NCBI RefSeq assembly: GCF_003987435.1
Contig: NZ_PIQG01000006.1
Span: forward strand, 1-49,043
Direction: 5' to 3'
DNA length: 49,043 nt
DNA from: Pseudidiomarina taiwanensis
GTDB lineage: Bacteria; Pseudomonadota; Gammaproteobacteria; Enterobacterales; Alteromonadaceae
The notes under the pieces are model-generated. The model saw nothing but the letters and a program-made list of their open reading frames with translations, was not told the DNA's origin and did not search any database. A program made the translations under genes and the position numbers. Within the stretch, counting starts at the first letter, position 1. The number at the start of each line of letters is the position of its first letter. Positions 1 to 9,980 of this stretch are shown in pieces.

Positions 1-111
1 CGTCCGCCGCTCGTCAGCAAAGAAGCAAGCTTCTTCCTGTTACCGCTCGACTTGCATGTGTTAGGCCTGCCGCCAGCGTTCAATCTGAGCCATGATCAAA
101 CTCTTCAATTT
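1..111 (-). rRNA. rrs: 16S rRNA, 5' end only
   Basis: The reverse complement begins AAATTGAAGAGTTTGATCAT and continues with the conserved first ~100 bases of bacterial 16S rRNA, including the universal forward-primer site and the variable V1 hairpin (GAAGCTTGCTTC). The gene runs off the left edge, so only the 5' end is present. The V1 loop type is common in Alteromonadales and Vibrionales, but this fragment is too short for a genus call. Confidence 0.97.
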
Positions 112-411
112 AAAGTGTTTAATCGACTCATTGAATCAATGACTTAATAAATCTAAATTTGTTAAGCACTTTTCCAATCAGTCAGGTGTATCCCCTTCAT
201 TAAAAGAAGGATACTTGTTGCATCCGAAGATGCTTTCTCTGCCTGAATCCGGTAAGTGCCCACACAGTTTGCTTGGCTTGATAAATTGTTAAAGAACGTT
301 CGCTTCTTCTGAAGCGGGATGCGTATTTTACGTCATCCCCACTCTGCGTCAAGATCCTATTTGATCTTTTTTTGCAGTCGTTGCCGGCTTGCTACCTGAC
401 AACGGCCGCGA
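112..411 (-). promoter_or_regulatory. rrn leader with boxB and boxA antitermination signals
   Basis: This is the transcribed leader between the rrn promoters and the mature 16S end. On the minus strand it carries a perfect hairpin CGCTTC-AGAA-GAAGCG (301-316), which is boxB-like. Directly after it comes CGTTCTTTAACA (287-298), a near match to the E. coli rrn boxA, followed by the conserved AATTTATCAAG. In E. coli these elements recruit the Nus antitermination complex. The downstream leader should pair with the 16S 3' flank for RNase III processing; that partner lies outside the window. Confidence 0.85.
325..352 (-). promoter_or_regulatory. rrn promoter P2
   Basis: On the minus strand, TTGACG (347-352), a 16-base spacer and TAAAAT (325-330) make a second promoter about 87 bases downstream of P1. 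The tandem P1/P2 layout is the usual one for gammaproteobacterial rRNA operons. Confidence 0.8.
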
Positions 412-439
412 ATTATAAACATCTGCTTTGCGCCTGCAA
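412..439 (-). promoter_or_regulatory. rrn promoter P1
   Basis: On the minus strand, TTGCAG (434-439), a 16-base spacer and TATAAT (412-417) form a near-consensus sigma-70 promoter with the short spacer typical of rrn promoters. A GC-rich discriminator (TCGCGGCC) follows, as expected for growth-rate and ppGpp control. An A-tract just upstream of the -35 (AAAAAAGATC) resembles an UP element. Transcription should start near 405. Confidence 0.85.
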
Positions 440-582
440 GATCTTTTTTCACTTCGCTGTACTGATCGGTTTATTTTTGCTCAATATGGAACAAATTGGT
501 TAAACAATGGTCTGTTTATCTGGTAACGTAAATATTGCGTCATATCTATAAGAATAATAAAGACATATTAAAAGGTGCTTGG

Positions 583-1392
583 ATGAAGAAATTACCATTG
601 GCAATGCTGCTCGGCGTTAGCTTTGGACTGGTGCTACCAAACTCGACGGTTCATGCAACGTCCTTTTTCGATTCGAGCGAAGCCAATTACAGCGTCGAAA
701 CTTATCAACCAAGTTCTGACACCGTACGTTTAATGCAAACCTATAAACGTATGCTGCGTTATTACGAACAACGAAATTTCTCTCCGACTCGAAGTGTCCG
801 CGTGTTGTTAAGTAACTACCCGGAACATGTTGAAGCCATCCTACTCGCTGCGCTTGACCGTTATCCAAAACAATATCGGCAAACTTTAAAAGCAGCGATC
901 GATGCTGAGCCGGGTTTTACCAGAGATATTATTATTGTTGCCCTGAGCCAGAATATTGGCGATCCTGCTGAAATCGTTCGAATTGCAGTCGAGGCCGAGC
1001 CAAGCTACGCCGATGCAATTGTACAAACCGCTGGCGAGCGCTATCCAGACTCCATTGAAACCATCGTAAAAGTTGCGGTAACTGTTGAACCACAGATGGC
1101 AGATAGCATTATGCGTTCAGCCAGTGAGCAACAGCCCGGTAAACTCGAAGCGATCGTTACCGCGAGTCTTGAGGCCGTACCGGCGTTTGGTTCCTATCTT
1201 GCAAGTACATTGATCGATTTGATTGGCTTATCTGAAGAGGCGGATCTGGAAGCTCAGTATACGCCACGCGAACGCGCGATGCAGGTATTGCGGGGAGCTC
1301 ATCGTGCGGGTGTCGATACCCAACAATTACAAGTTGTCGCTGATAACTATGGTATCAGTCACGACGAATTGGTTGATATCATCGAAAATTAG
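583..1392 (+). CDS. Secreted alpha-helical repeat protein, function unknown
   Basis: I do not recognise this 269-residue protein. It begins with a classical signal peptide (MKKLPLAMLL..., cleavage probably after VHA at residue 25), so it should be periplasmic or exported. Residues 79-200 are tandem 30-residue repeats: YP at 79, EP at 109, 139 and 169, and VP at 199, each followed by a hydrophobic helix and a second P-starting helix. That predicts a two-helix solenoid. An in-frame ATG lies at 535, but the ATG at 583 has the Shine-Dalgarno AAAGGTG five bases upstream and the signal peptide directly after it, so 583 is chosen. The gene is divergent from the rrn promoter and convergent with rplQ, sharing a bidirectional terminator. 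Confidence 0.8.
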   Translation: MKKLPLAMLLGVSFGLVLPNSTVHATSFFDSSEANYSVETYQPSSDTVRLMQTYKRMLRYYEQRNFSPTRSVRVLLSNYPEHVEAILLAALDRYPKQYRQTLKAAIDAEPGFTRDIIIVALSQNIGDPAEIVRIAVEAEPSYADAIVQTAGERYPDSIETIVKVAVTVEPQMADSIMRSASEQQPGKLEAIVTASLEAVPAFGSYLASTLIDLIGLSEEADLEAQYTPRERAMQVLRGAHRAGVDTQQLQVVADNYGISHDELVDIIEN

Positions 1393-1412
1393 ATAGCTCG
1401 CACATCCCATAA

Positions 1413-1440
1413 AAAAAGCCGGCATAAAAGCCGGCTTTTT
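1413..1440. terminator. Bidirectional intrinsic terminator
   Basis: A perfect 11-bp stem (AAAAAGCCGGC / GCCGGCTTTTT) with the six-base loop ATAAAA lies between the convergent repeat-protein gene and rplQ. The A-tract and T-tract make it a terminator in both directions. It ends the alpha ribosomal operon on the minus strand. Confidence 0.92.
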
Positions 1441-1462
1441 ATTGTTTCAGTTAACCAGAAAC

Positions 1463-1864
1463 TTATTCTTCAACTGCCACTTCTTCAGCTGCAGCGACTT
1501 CAACTTCTGGACGGTCAACTAATTCGATGTAAGCCATAGGAGCATTATCGCCCGCACGGAAGCCACACTTCATGATACGAGTGTAACCACCAGCGCGCTC
1601 TTGATAACGCGGACCTAAAGTTTCGAATAATTTACCTACAACTTCTTTGTCACGAGTGCGAGCAAATGCCAAACGACGATTTGCAACGCTATCTTGCTTC
1701 GCTAATGTGATTAGCGGCTCGATAACACGACGCAGCTCTTTAGCTTTTGGTACAGTGGTTTTGATCACTTCGTGACGAACCAATGAACTAGCCATGTTGC
1801 TGAACATCGCTTTACGATGACTGCTGTTGCGGTTGAGTTGACGACCACTCTTACGATGGCGCAT
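1463..1864 (-). CDS. rplQ: 50S ribosomal protein L17
   Basis: L17 binds 23S rRNA in the large subunit near the exit tunnel. The protein is 133 residues (127 in E. coli), starts [20 protein letters not shown], the L17 signature, and carries an acidic low-complexity tail ([13 protein letters not shown]) that accounts for the extra length. It is the last gene of the alpha operon, 38 bases after rpoA, and is followed by the terminator at 1413-1440. Confidence 0.98.
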   Translation of the reverse strand: MRHRKSGRQLNRNSSHRKAMFSNMASSLVRHEVIKTTVPKAKELRRVIEPLITLAKQDSVANRRLAFARTRDKEVVGKLFETLGPRYQERAGGYTRIMKCGFRAGDNAPMAYIELVDRPEVEVAAAEEVAVEE

Positions 1865-1902
1865 ACCTATACCCTTCTCAGTAATTCTCTAAACAAGACA
1901 AC

Positions 1903-2892
1903 TTAGTCGCGATCAACTAGGCTTGCTGGTGGCCAGTTCTCAAGGCGCATGCCAAGAGACAATCCACGTGATGCAAGCACGTCTTTGATCTCAGTCAACG
2001 ATTTCTTACCAAGGTTTGGAGTCTTCAACAGCTCAACCTCGGTGCGTTGTACTAAGTCACCGATGTACTGAATAGCTTCTGCTTTCAAACAGTTCGCAGA
2101 ACGCACAGTTAATTCTAAATCGTCTACCGGACGCAGAAGAATAGGATCGAATTCAGGCTTCTCTTCTTTTTCTTCTGGCTCACTGATATCACGAAGCTCA
2201 ACGAACGCTTCAAGCTGTTCAGCAAGAATTGTTGCTGCACGACGGATCGCTTCTTCAGGATCCAAAGTGCCGTTGGTTTCCATATCGATAATCAGCTTGT
2301 CCAAGTCGGTACGTTGCTCAACACGTGCTGAATCAACAGTGTAAGCAATACGCTCAACCGGACTAAATGATGCGTCGACTAATAGACGACCGATCGGACG
2401 CTCTTCATCGTCAGCAGACTGACGTGCTGAAGCTGGAACATAACCACGACCACGCTCTACCCGAATCGACATTTCGATTTCGGTGTCCCCAGTAAGGGTA
2501 CAAATGAGATGCTCTGGGTTGACGATTTGGATATCACCGTCATGGGTGATGTCGCCAGCCAAAACAGGGCCCGCTCCAGATTTCTTCAAGGTCAGAACCG
2601 CTTCATCTTTACCTTCCATGAGAACTGCTAAACCTTTCAAGTTCAACAGGATTTCGATGATATCTTCCTGAACACCCTCTTTACTGCTGTACTCGTGCTG
2701 CACTCCATTGATTTCAACTTCAGTCACTGCACAACCAGGCATAGACGAAAGTAAAATACGGCGTAGTGCATTACCCAGCGTGTGACCAAAGCCACGCTCA
2801 AGAGGCTCCAACGTCACCTTTGCGTGAGTCGGGCTAATTTGTTCAATGTCGACTAGCCTTGGTTTAAGGAATTCGGTAACAGAACCCTGCAT
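1903..2892 (-). CDS. rpoA: RNA polymerase alpha subunit
   Basis: The alpha subunit dimerises to nucleate RNA polymerase assembly, and its C-terminal domain contacts UP elements and activators. The protein is 329 residues, equal to E. coli. The N-terminal assembly domain covers about 1-235, an acidic linker ([13 protein letters not shown]) follows, and the C-terminal domain covers about 250-329. The C-terminal helix-hairpin segment ([11 protein letters not shown]..., [12 protein letters not shown]) is almost identical to the enterobacterial one. It sits between rpsD and rplQ as usual. Confidence 0.99.
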   Translation of the reverse strand: MQGSVTEFLKPRLVDIEQISPTHAKVTLEPLERGFGHTLGNALRRILLSSMPGCAVTEVEINGVQHEYSSKEGVQEDIIEILLNLKGLAVLMEGKDEAVLTLKKSGAGPVLAGDITHDGDIQIVNPEHLICTLTGDTEIEMSIRVERGRGYVPASARQSADDEERPIGRLLVDASFSPVERIAYTVDSARVEQRTDLDKLIIDMETNGTLDPEEAIRRAATILAEQLEAFVELRDISEPEEKEEKPEFDPILLRPVDDLELTVRSANCLKAEAIQYIGDLVQRTEVELLKTPNLGKKSLTEIKDVLASRGLSLGMRLENWPPASLVDRD

Positions 2893-2916
2893 TGTGTCCT
2901 CTCTTATACTTAAGCT

Positions 2917-3537
2917 TTACTTAGAGTAAAGCTCTACGATCAACTGTTCGTTAATTTCAGCAGACAAATCAGAACGCTCTGGAAGACGCTTGAACTGACC
3001 TTCCATTTTCGTATTGTCTACTTCCAACCATACTGGCTTCTCACGCTGATCTGCGAGTTCCAGTGCAGCTGCGATACGTGCTTGTTTTTTCGCCTTTTCG
3101 CGAACAGACACGACATCTTCTGGACGAACTTTGAACGACGGAATGTTTACCACTTGACCGTTAACAACAACAGCTTTGTGGCTAACCAACTGACGCGCTT
3201 CTGCACGAGTAGACGCAAAACCCATACGGTATACGACATTGTCTAAACGTTGCTCAAGCAATTGCAGCAGGTTCTCACCAGTATTGCCTTTAAGACGGGC
3301 AGCTTCTTTATAGTAGTTACGGAATTGACGCTCTAGTACGCCGTACATACGACGAACTTTTTGCTTTTCACGTAACTGCAAGCCGTAATCAGACAAGCGA
3401 CCACGACGGGCGCCGTGCTGACCCGGTGCGCTCTCGAGTTTACATTTCGTATCGATTGCGCGTACGCCGCTTTTCAGGAACAAGTCTGTTCCTTCGCGAC
3501 GACTTAGTTTGAGTTTTGGACCCAAATATCTAGCCAT
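2917..3537 (-). CDS. rpsD: 30S ribosomal protein S4
   Basis: S4 is a primary 16S rRNA binder that nucleates 30S assembly. In E. coli it also represses the alpha operon by binding the rpsM leader. The protein is 206 residues, as in E. coli, starts [19 protein letters not shown], and has the S4 RNA-binding domain around residues 95-155 ([20 protein letters not shown]). The alpha-operon leader at 4326-4400 is its probable regulatory target. Confidence 0.99.
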   Translation of the reverse strand: MARYLGPKLKLSRREGTDLFLKSGVRAIDTKCKLESAPGQHGARRGRLSDYGLQLREKQKVRRMYGVLERQFRNYYKEAARLKGNTGENLLQLLEQRLDNVVYRMGFASTRAEARQLVSHKAVVVNGQVVNIPSFKVRPEDVVSVREKAKKQARIAAALELADQREKPVWLEVDNTKMEGQFKRLPERSDLSAEINEQLIVELYSK

Positions 3538-3567
3538 GTTCTTTCTCCAACTATCGTTTAGCGCCTA

Positions 3568-3957
3568 TTAAACGCGACGTTTCTTAGGCGGACGACAACC
3601 GTTGTGAGGAATAGGAGTCACATCGGTAATATTAGTGATGCGATAACCTACAGCGTTCAATGCGCGAATCGAAGATTCACGACCTGGACCTGGGCCCTTA
3701 ACGAACACTTCTAGGTTTTTCAAGCCGTATTCCTTTGCCATTTCACCAGCGCGCTCTGCTGCAACCTGAGCTGCGAACGGGGTTGATTTACGTGAACCAC
3801 GGAAACCAGAACCACCAGCAGTCGCCCATGCCAAAGCATTACCTTGGCGATCGGTGATTGTCACAATGGTGTTATTGAAAGACGCATGGATGTGTGCCAT
3901 GCCGTCAGCGACTTGCTTTTTAACGCGCTTACGAGTACGAGTTGGTTGTTTAGCCAT
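3568..3957 (-). CDS. rpsK: 30S ribosomal protein S11
   Basis: S11 forms part of the 30S platform next to the E-site mRNA path. It is 129 residues, the same as E. coli, with the conserved core [19 protein letters not shown] and the C-terminal signature [15 protein letters not shown]. It lies 11 bases after rpsM within the alpha operon. Confidence 0.99.
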   Translation of the reverse strand: MAKQPTRTRKRVKKQVADGMAHIHASFNNTIVTITDRQGNALAWATAGGSGFRGSRKSTPFAAQVAAERAGEMAKEYGLKNLEVFVKGPGPGRESSIRALNAVGYRITNITDVTPIPHNGCRPPKKRRV

Positions 3958-3968
3958 GTCTCAACTCC

Positions 3969-4325
3969 TTACTTCTTAATAGGTTTACGCGGACCTTTAC
4001 GAGTACGCGCATTAGTTTTAGTGCGCTGTCCACGTAGAGGCAAGCCACGACGATGACGAAGACCACGGAAACAACCGAGATCCATCAAGCGTTTGATATT
4101 CATAGAAACTTCGCGACGAAGGTCACCTTCAACAGCAAACTTAGCTACTGCTTCACGAAGAATATCCAGTTTTTCTTCTGACAAAGAGCCGATTTTTGTA
4201 TCTTCTGCAATACCAGTCGCAGCAAGGATCTGCTTCGAACGGGTACGGCCGATACCGTAAATCGCAGTCAGGGCAATGACTGCATGCTTATTGTCAGGAA
4301 CGTTAATGCCAGCGATACGGGCCAC
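3969..4325 (-). CDS. rpsM: 30S ribosomal protein S13
   Basis: S13 sits in the 30S head and contacts the P-site tRNA and the 50S subunit. The start is GTG at 4325 ([15 protein letters not shown], 118 residues as in E. coli). The GTG two codons upstream is only two bases from the Shine-Dalgarno GGAG, whereas 4325 is spaced eight bases from it. E. coli rpsM also starts with GTG. The C-terminal tail [17 protein letters not shown] is the rRNA-binding extension. This is the first gene of the alpha operon, behind a structured leader. Confidence 0.98.
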   Translation of the reverse strand: MARIAGINVPDNKHAVIALTAIYGIGRTRSKQILAATGIAEDTKIGSLSEEKLDILREAVAKFAVEGDLRREVSMNIKRLMDLGCFRGLRHRRGLPLRGQRTKTNARTRKGPRKPIKK

Positions 4326-4400
4326 TAACACGTCTCCTATAGTTTATTAATGTGTGACCAATTGAAAAGCCCGTTAGGATACTCAACCGGTCGCCTTTTT
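4326..4400 (-). promoter_or_regulatory. Alpha-operon leader, probable S4-binding pseudoknot
   Basis: The minus-strand sequence upstream of the rpsM GTG contains TTGAGTATCCT, then AACGGGCTTTTCA, then an AT-rich stretch and TAGGAG. I recall the same ordered blocks from the E. coli alpha-operon ribosome binding site, where S4 stabilises a nested pseudoknot and traps the 30S subunit. The call rests on that remembered similarity; the fold itself was not computed. Confidence 0.7.
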
Positions 4401-4415
4401 GCAAACATATCAAAG

Positions 4416-4444
4416 CCGCAGCCAAAAGAAATTTTTGGCTGCGG
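4416..4444 (-). terminator. Hairpin between rpmJ and rpsM, terminator-like
   Basis: A perfect 12-bp stem (CCGCAGCCAAAA / TTTTGGCTGCGG) with a five-base loop lies 15 bases after the rpmJ stop. On the minus strand it is followed only by CTTTGATATG, a poor T-run. It is therefore more likely an attenuator, an RNA-processing site or a spc-to-alpha boundary element than a full terminator. Confidence 0.55.
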
Positions 4445-4458
4445 ACTTCTTCTTCGAA

Positions 4459-4572
4459 TTAACCTTGCCGTTGCTTATGCTTTGGGTCACTGCAGATTAC
4501 CCGCACAACACCGTTGCGCTTGATAACTTTGCAGTTACGGCAGATTTTCTTCACGGAAGCACGAACTTTCAT
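4459..4572 (-). CDS. rpmJ: 50S ribosomal protein L36
   Basis: This 37-codon gene lies between secY and rpsM. Reading the minus strand from the ATG at 4572 gives [20 protein letters not shown] and ends at TAA (4459-4461). The zinc ligands C11, C14, C27 and H32 are all present, making it the zinc-binding (C+) form. L36 stabilises late 50S assembly around 23S rRNA. Length and position match gammaproteobacterial rpmJ (38 residues in E. coli). Confidence 0.97.
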   Translation of the reverse strand: MKVRASVKKICRNCKVIKRNGVVRVICSDPKHKQRQG

Positions 4573-4597
4573 TGCTACACTCCGTAATTATCCAACC

Positions 4598-5926
4598 TTA
4601 ACGGCCGAAGCCTTTAAGGTTAGCCTTTTTCAGGACCGAATCATATTGATGAGACATCAAATGAGTTTGGACCTGTGCCATAAAGTCCATGATTACCACA
4701 ACGATAATCAGAAGCGAGGTACCACCGAAGTAGAACTGCACATTCCAGACGATCATCATGAATTCAGGGACAAGACAAACTAAGGTAATGTAAAGCGCGC
4801 CTGCAAGTGTCAGACGAGTCATTACTTTATCAATGTATCGAGAGGTTTGCTCACCTGGACGAATACCAGGGATAAACGCACCCGACTTCTTCAAGTTATC
4901 TGCTGTCTCACGTGGGTTGAAAACCAACGCAGTATAGAAGAAACAGAAGAAGATAATCGCAGCTGCATACAGCATTACGTACAATGGCTGACCCGGTGAC
5001 AATGTCAACGACAGTTCTTGTAAGAAGTTTGCTACCATGCCCTCGCCTTGGCCGAACCAAGTCGCGATAGTGCCTGGGAACAAAATAATGCTCGATGCAA
5101 AGATTGGTGGAATTACCCCAGCCATATTAACTTTCAATGGCAAGTGCGTGCTTTGTGCAGCAAAGACTTTACGACCTTGCTGACGCTTCGCGTAATTCAC
5201 AACGATGCGGCGTTGACCGCGCTCAACGTAAACTACAAAAGCGGTTACCAAAGCAACGATAACACCAATTGCGAGTAACACTAATAAATGTAAATCACCC
5301 TGACGAGCCTGCTCTGCCGTCTGCCCAATGGCTGACGGTAAGCCCGCTACAATACCGGTGAAAATAAGAATAGAGATACCGTTTCCAATGCCGCGTTCAG
5401 TAATCTGTTCACCTAACCACATCAAAAACATGGTGCCGGTAACCAATGAAACAACCGCGGTGAAATAAAACGCAAAGCCTGGGTCAATGACCAAGCCTGG
5501 CATCATATTTGGCAAGCCAGTTGCAATACCGATCGACTGGAAAGTTGCGAGTATCAATGTACCCCAACGAGTGTACTGACTAATTTTGCGGCGACCAGCC
5601 TCACCTTCCTTCTTCAATTCAGCTAAGCGCGGATGAACAACCGACGCTAATTGCATGATAATTGAAGCTGAAATGTATGGCATGATCCCTAACGCAAAGA
5701 TCGATGCACGCTCAAGAGCACCACCGCTGAACATGTTAAACATGGCAACGATGGTATCTTTTTGCTGCTCGAACAATTGAGCCAGTACAGCGGCATCTAT
5801 ACCAGGAATCGGCACAAAGGAGCCTGCACGGAACACGATCAACGCGCCGAGAACGAACAATAGTCGACGTCTCAGTTCCGAGGTGCCGCCTTGAGCTCTG
5901 TTAGATTCCAATCCTGGTTTAGCCAT
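4598..5926 (-). CDS. secY: Protein translocase channel subunit SecY
   Basis: SecY forms the inner-membrane protein-conducting channel with SecE and SecG, driven by SecA or a docked ribosome. The protein is 442 residues (443 in E. coli) with ten hydrophobic segments. Recognisable features are the N-terminal [26 protein letters not shown], the plug-region [24 protein letters not shown], and the cytosolic loop [11 protein letters not shown]. It is encoded in the spc operon between rplO and rpmJ, with only five bases after the rplO stop. Confidence 0.99.
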   Translation of the reverse strand: MAKPGLESNRAQGGTSELRRRLLFVLGALIVFRAGSFVPIPGIDAAVLAQLFEQQKDTIVAMFNMFSGGALERASIFALGIMPYISASIIMQLASVVHPRLAELKKEGEAGRRKISQYTRWGTLILATFQSIGIATGLPNMMPGLVIDPGFAFYFTAVVSLVTGTMFLMWLGEQITERGIGNGISILIFTGIVAGLPSAIGQTAEQARQGDLHLLVLLAIGVIVALVTAFVVYVERGQRRIVVNYAKRQQGRKVFAAQSTHLPLKVNMAGVIPPIFASSIILFPGTIATWFGQGEGMVANFLQELSLTLSPGQPLYVMLYAAAIIFFCFFYTALVFNPRETADNLKKSGAFIPGIRPGEQTSRYIDKVMTRLTLAGALYITLVCLVPEFMMIVWNVQFYFGGTSLLIIVVVIMDFMAQVQTHLMSHQYDSVLKKANLKGFGR

Positions 5927-5931
5927 ATGCT

Positions 5932-6366
5932 CTATCCTTCGATTTTTCCGCCTGCAGCTTCAATAGCTTCACGGGCGCCTTTGGTGACCTTGATGCCTTG
6001 AACAGTTACAGCACGCTCAATTTTACCTGACTTGATAACTTTAACAGTCAACACGTCATTGCGGATTAAGCCAGCTTCTTTTAATGAAGCCAACGTAACT
6101 GTATCACCAGCAACTTTAGCGATCTCTGCCAAGTTCACTTCAGCAGTCGTAAACGACTTGCGAGAAGTAAAACCGAACTTCGGCAAACGGCGCTGAATTG
6201 GCATTTGACCACCCTCGAAACCTGGCTTAATTGAACCACCAGAACGAGAAGTTTGACCTTTATGACCACGGCCACCGGTTTTACCGAGACCAGAGCCAAT
6301 GCCGCGACCTACGCGCTTCTTGCTAGTTTTTGCACCAGGTGCAGGGGAGATAGTATTCAAATACAT
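5932..6366 (-). CDS. rplO: 50S ribosomal protein L15
   Basis: L15 is a late-assembly 50S protein with a long basic N-terminal extension. It is 144 residues, as in E. coli. The extension [23 protein letters not shown] (residues about 17-39) and the core [18 protein letters not shown] are diagnostic. It follows rpmD by three bases. Confidence 0.99.
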   Translation of the reverse strand: MYLNTISPAPGAKTSKKRVGRGIGSGLGKTGGRGHKGQTSRSGGSIKPGFEGGQMPIQRRLPKFGFTSRKSFTTAEVNLAEIAKVAGDTVTLASLKEAGLIRNDVLTVKVIKSGKIERAVTVQGIKVTKGAREAIEAAGGKIEG

Positions 6367-6369
6367 GTT

Positions 6370-6552
6370 TTAGTCCTCCACCTTTACCATGTAATAGACT
6401 TGGTTCACCATGCCGCGGACGGCTGGCGTATCTTCCAGCTCGACCGTGTGACCAATACGGCGCAGACCAAGACCACGAAGGGTAGCTTTATGCTTCGGTA
6501 AACGACCGATAGAGCTACGCGTCTGTGTTACTTTGATTGTCTTATTCGCCAT
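6370..6552 (-). CDS. rpmD: 50S ribosomal protein L30
   Basis: L30 is a small 50S protein, here 60 residues (59 in E. coli). The signature [26 protein letters not shown], followed by a C-terminal strand ending VYYMVKVED, is clear. It lies between rpsE and rplO, six bases after rpsE. Confidence 0.98.
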   Translation of the reverse strand: MANKTIKVTQTRSSIGRLPKHKATLRGLGLRRIGHTVELEDTPAVRGMVNQVYYMVKVED

Positions 6553-6558
6553 TGTTCA

Positions 6559-7065
6559 CTACCCCAAAATGTCTTCAACGCGCAATCCACGCTTCGCCGC
6601 TACTTGCTCCGGCGATTTCATGTTGGCCAGTGCCTTGATAGTGGCACGAACAACGTTGATTGGGTTGGTTGAACCATATGCTTTTGACAGCACGTTGTGT
6701 ACACCGGCGACTTCAAGTACCGCACGCATCGCACCACCGGCGATGATACCTGTACCTTCAGAAGCTGGTTGCATAAATACCTGTGAGCCTGAATGACGGC
6801 CTTTAACAGGGTGCTGTAGGGTGTCGCCTTTAAGGTCGACAGTTACCATGTTGCGACGCGCTTTTTCCATTGCCTTTTGAATAGCAGCTGGAACTTCGCG
6901 AGCTTTACCGTAACCGAAACCCACTTTACCCTGACCATCGCCAACCACAGTGAGAGCGGTGAAGCTAAAGATACGACCACCTTTAACAACTTTCGCTACA
7001 CGATTTACTGTGATCAACTTTTCTTGCAGGTCACTTTGTTGAGCTTCTACATTTGCATTTGCCAT
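6559..7065 (-). CDS. rpsE: 30S ribosomal protein S5
   Basis: S5 helps set decoding fidelity and helicase activity at the mRNA entry. It is 168 residues (167 in E. coli). The N-terminal double-stranded RNA-binding fold ([39 protein letters not shown]) and the C-terminal segment with [20 protein letters not shown] are standard. Confidence 0.99.
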   Translation of the reverse strand: MANANVEAQQSDLQEKLITVNRVAKVVKGGRIFSFTALTVVGDGQGKVGFGYGKAREVPAAIQKAMEKARRNMVTVDLKGDTLQHPVKGRHSGSQVFMQPASEGTGIIAGGAMRAVLEVAGVHNVLSKAYGSTNPINVVRATIKALANMKSPEQVAAKRGLRVEDILG

Positions 7066-7074
7066 GTTCGTCTC

Positions 7075-7428
7075 CTAGAACTGAAGTCCAGCTTCACGAG
7101 CGGCGTCAGCTAATGCTGCAACACGACCGTGATAGCGGAAACCGCTGCGATCGAAAGCAACGTTTTTCACGCCTTTCTCGATTGCGCGTTCTGCGATGAG
7201 CTTACCTACAACTTTCGCAGCATCGATATTGCCAGTTGATTTAACTTGCTCACGAATAGCTTTCTCTGCTGTAGATGCAGCTGCTAGTACTTCAGAACTG
7301 TTCGGTGCAATAAGCTGTGCGTAAATATGCCGTGGTGTACGGTGAACGACCAGGCGGTTAGCACCCAACTCTTGCATTTTCTTACGAGCGCGGGTAGCGC
7401 GACGTAAGCGAGCTGATTTCTTGTCCAT
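7075..7428 (-). CDS. rplR: 50S ribosomal protein L18
   Basis: L18 binds 5S rRNA together with L5 and brings it into the central protuberance. It is 117 residues, identical in length to E. coli. The basic N-terminus [20 protein letters not shown] and the C-terminal [26 protein letters not shown] are diagnostic. Confidence 0.99.
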   Translation of the reverse strand: MDKKSARLRRATRARKKMQELGANRLVVHRTPRHIYAQLIAPNSSEVLAAASTAEKAIREQVKSTGNIDAAKVVGKLIAERAIEKGVKNVAFDRSGFRYHGRVAALADAAREAGLQF

Positions 7429-7437
7429 CGTCTTACC

Positions 7438-7971
7438 TTACTTTTTCTTGGCTTCTTTACGGCGCACTTGCTCATCTGCATAGCGAACACCCTTACCTTT
7501 ATAAGGCTCAGGCTTACGATATGCGCGAATATTAGCGGCAACTTGGCCAACTAATTGCTTGTCCACACCTTTTACGACAACTTCAGTTTGCGTTGGAACT
7601 TCGATAGTGATTCCTTGCGGGATCTCGAATTCAACAGGGTGTGAAAAACCAAGCGTCAAATTGAGCTTGTTACCCGCTGTAGCAGCACGGTAACCAACAC
7701 CAATTAATTGCAGCTTGCGCTCATACCCTTGAGCAACGCCAACCACCATATTTTGTAGTAATGCGCGCGCAGTACCTGCTTGAGCAGTTGCATTTGCAAC
7801 GCCTTCGCGAGCTACGGTGCGAAGTTCGTTATCTTCTTTAACGATTTCGACTGCGTCATTTACTACATGGCTCAATGAGCCTTTGGCACCTTTGATTGTT
7901 ACTTCCTGGCCATTAAGCGTAACTTCAACGCCAGCAGGAATGGCAATAGGTGCTTTAGCAACACGTGACAT
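7438..7971 (-). CDS. rplF: 50S ribosomal protein L6
   Basis: L6 lies near the sarcin-ricin loop and factor-binding site. It is 177 residues, as in E. coli, and made of two related domains. The start [22 protein letters not shown] and the C-terminal signature [24 protein letters not shown] are typical. Confidence 0.99.
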   Translation of the reverse strand: MSRVAKAPIAIPAGVEVTLNGQEVTIKGAKGSLSHVVNDAVEIVKEDNELRTVAREGVANATAQAGTARALLQNMVVGVAQGYERKLQLIGVGYRAATAGNKLNLTLGFSHPVEFEIPQGITIEVPTQTEVVVKGVDKQLVGQVAANIRAYRKPEPYKGKGVRYADEQVRRKEAKKK

Positions 7972-7985
7972 TTCCTAACTCCTCG

Positions 7986-8378
7986 TTACGCTACGTAGCC
8001 AATAACTTCACCGCCAAGACCCGCTTTGCGAGCGGCACGGTCTGTCATTAGGCCTTTCGAAGTAGAGACAACTGCGACCCCAAGACCACCCATTACTTTA
8101 GGCAGTTCGTTGCGTTTCTTATAGATACGCAGACCAGGGCGACTTACGCGCTCAATTGATTCAATAACAGGCTTACCTTCAAAGTATTTCAATGTAACTT
8201 CTAGTTCAGCTTTCACTTCACCAGAAACATTGAAATCTGCGATATAACCTTCTTCTTTTAGCACTTGGGCAATTGCCACTTTTTGCTTAGAAGACGGCAT
8301 GCGCACGGCAACTTTGTTAGCAGCCTGAGCGTTGCGGATGCGAGTAAACATATCCGCAATTGGATCTTGCATGCTCAT
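7986..8378 (-). CDS. rpsH: 30S ribosomal protein S8
   Basis: S8 is a primary 16S rRNA-binding protein and, in E. coli, the translational repressor of the spc operon. It is 130 residues, as in E. coli: [18 protein letters not shown] at the N-terminus and [26 protein letters not shown] at the C-terminus. The repressor target, near rplE in E. coli, was not resolved here by eye. Confidence 0.99.
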   Translation of the reverse strand: MSMQDPIADMFTRIRNAQAANKVAVRMPSSKQKVAIAQVLKEEGYIADFNVSGEVKAELEVTLKYFEGKPVIESIERVSRPGLRIYKKRNELPKVMGGLGVAVVSTSKGLMTDRAARKAGLGGEVIGYVA

Positions 8379-8404
8379 ATTAGCTTTCTCCCGTGACTCG
8401 TGGC

Positions 8405-8710
8405 TTACCAGCTAGCTTTTTTCAAGCCAGGAATTTCACCGCGCATCGCTTTCTCACGCACTTTGATTCGGCTCATGCCGAACTTACGTAAGAAACCGTG
8501 TGGGCGGCCCGTTACGCGGCAGCGGTTACGCTGACGGCTTGGGCTCGAATCACGAGGAAGGCTTTGCAATTTCAGCACGGCTTCCCAACGCTCTTCGTCC
8601 GAAGTATTCGGATCGCTGATCACATTTTTAAGTGCGATGCGTTTTTCTGCGTATTTTGCTGCAAGCTTTTGACGCTTCAGCTCACGCATTTTCATTGACT
8701 CTTTTGCCAT
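8405..8710 (-). CDS. rpsN: 30S ribosomal protein S14
   Basis: S14 belongs to the 30S head near the decoding site. It is 101 residues, the same length as E. coli. It contains a single Cys and no CxxC pairs, so it is the long, zinc-free (C-) form. The signature [26 protein letters not shown] is present. It lies between rplE and rpsH. Confidence 0.99.
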   Translation of the reverse strand: MAKESMKMRELKRQKLAAKYAEKRIALKNVISDPNTSDEERWEAVLKLQSLPRDSSPSRQRNRCRVTGRPHGFLRKFGMSRIKVREKAMRGEIPGLKKASW

Positions 8711-8721
8711 AACTCTACACC

Positions 8722-9261
8722 TTACTTCTTGAACGGGAAGTTGAAGGCAGCGAGCAAAGCGCGAGCTTCGTCATCAGTGCCTGCAGTAGTAGTGATAGTG
8801 ATATCCAGACCACGTACCTTGTCGACTTTGTCATAGTCGATTTCAGGGAAGATAATCTGCTCACGTACACCCATACTGTAATTTCCACGTCCGTCGAAAG
8901 ATTTCGGATTCAAACCACGGAAGTCGCGAACACGTGGAATTGCAATCGAGATTAAACGTTGCAAAAAGTCCCACATGCGCTCGCCACGCAGAGTCACCTT
9001 ACAGCCAATCGGGTAGCCTTCACGGATCTTGAAGCCAGCGACAGATTTACGAGCAACAGTGCGAACAGGACGCTGACCAGAGATCGCTTCCAAGTCTGCA
9101 ACTGCGTTGTCGAGAACCTTTTTGTCTGCCAGAGCTTCACCAACACCCATGTTAAGGGTGATTTTTTCAATCCGAGGGACTTGCATGACGCTCTTGTAGC
9201 CGAACTGTTTCGTCAGCTCAGGAACTACTGATTCTTTGTAAAAATCATGCAGTTTCGCCAT
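8722..9261 (-). CDS. rplE: 50S ribosomal protein L5
   Basis: L5 binds 5S rRNA and contacts the P-site tRNA and the S13 bridge. It is 179 residues, as in E. coli. [43 protein letters not shown] and the C-terminal [27 protein letters not shown] are family signatures. It follows rplX by 23 bases. Confidence 0.99.
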   Translation of the reverse strand: MAKLHDFYKESVVPELTKQFGYKSVMQVPRIEKITLNMGVGEALADKKVLDNAVADLEAISGQRPVRTVARKSVAGFKIREGYPIGCKVTLRGERMWDFLQRLISIAIPRVRDFRGLNPKSFDGRGNYSMGVREQIIFPEIDYDKVDKVRGLDITITTTAGTDDEARALLAAFNFPFKK

Positions 9262-9284
9262 CGTAAAACTCCAAAGTTAAAAAA

Positions 9285-9599
9285 TTAGATGATTGCGTTG
9301 TTCGATTTGAAGACACGAACTTTCTTGCCATCTTCAAAACGGAAACCAACACGATCTGCTTTACCAGTCTCTGGGTTATAAACCGCAACGTTAGAAACGT
9401 CGATTGAAGCTTCTTGCTCAATCACACCGCCAGCAACGCCAAGAGCCGGATTTGGCTTCTGGTGCTTCTTAACGATGTTCACGCCTTCAACGAATACGCG
9501 ATTCTTAGCGGTGTCGACTTTCAGCACTTTACCGCGCTTACCTTTGTCTTTACCTGCCAGGACTACTACTTCGTCATCACGTTTAATTTTTGCCGCCAT
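9285..9599 (-). CDS. rplX: 50S ribosomal protein L24
   Basis: L24 initiates 50S assembly by binding the 5' end of 23S rRNA, through an N-terminal KOW motif ([20 protein letters not shown]). ATG at 9599 gives 104 residues, equal to E. coli, with the Shine-Dalgarno AAGGAG eight bases upstream. A GTG one codon earlier is spaced less well. Confidence 0.98.
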   Translation of the reverse strand: MAAKIKRDDEVVVLAGKDKGKRGKVLKVDTAKNRVFVEGVNIVKKHQKPNPALGVAGGVIEQEASIDVSNVAVYNPETGKADRVGFRFEDGKKVRVFKSNNAII

Positions 9600-9611
9600 C
9601 ACTGACTCTCC

Positions 9612-9980
9612 TTATAGTACTTCTGGTGCCAGTGAGATGATTTTCATGAACTGCTCAGAGCGAAGTTCACGAGTCACTGGGCCAAAGATACGAGTGCCAA
9701 TTGGCTGTTGGTTGTTATTCAACAATACAGCCGCGTTGCGATCAAAACGGATGACTGACCCGTCTTGACGACGGACGCCTTTTCTGGTGCGAACGACCAC
9801 CGCATTCACAACATCACCTTTCTTCACCTTTCCGCGAGGAATCGCTTCTTTAACAGAAACTTTGATGATATCGCCAATGTTTGCGTAACGGCGGTGCGAG
9901 CCACCCAGAACCTTAATACATTGTACGCTACGAGCGCCCGAGTTATCGGCGACCTCGAGTGTAGTTTGCATTTGGATCAT
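9612..9980 (-). CDS. rplN: 50S ribosomal protein L14
   Basis: L14 lies at the subunit interface near the factor-binding region. From ATG at 9980 it is 122 residues (123 in E. coli): [20 protein letters not shown] through [18 protein letters not shown]. An in-frame upstream extension lacks homology and a good ribosome site, while GGAG lies seven bases before 9980. This is the first gene of the spc operon. In E. coli rpsQ of the S10 operon lies directly upstream; here it is absent and the mrp operon follows in the opposite direction. Confidence 0.98.
   Translation of the reverse strand: MIQMQTTLEVADNSGARSVQCIKVLGGSHRRYANIGDIIKVSVKEAIPRGKVKKGDVVNAVVVRTRKGVRRQDGSVIRFDRNAAVLLNNNQQPIGTRIFGPVTRELRSEQFMKIISLAPEVL

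Noticed and set aside
4514-5278. Plus-strand frames opposite secY and rpmJ
   Set aside because: They mirror strongly conserved minus-strand genes and lack ribosome sites and recognisable protein features.
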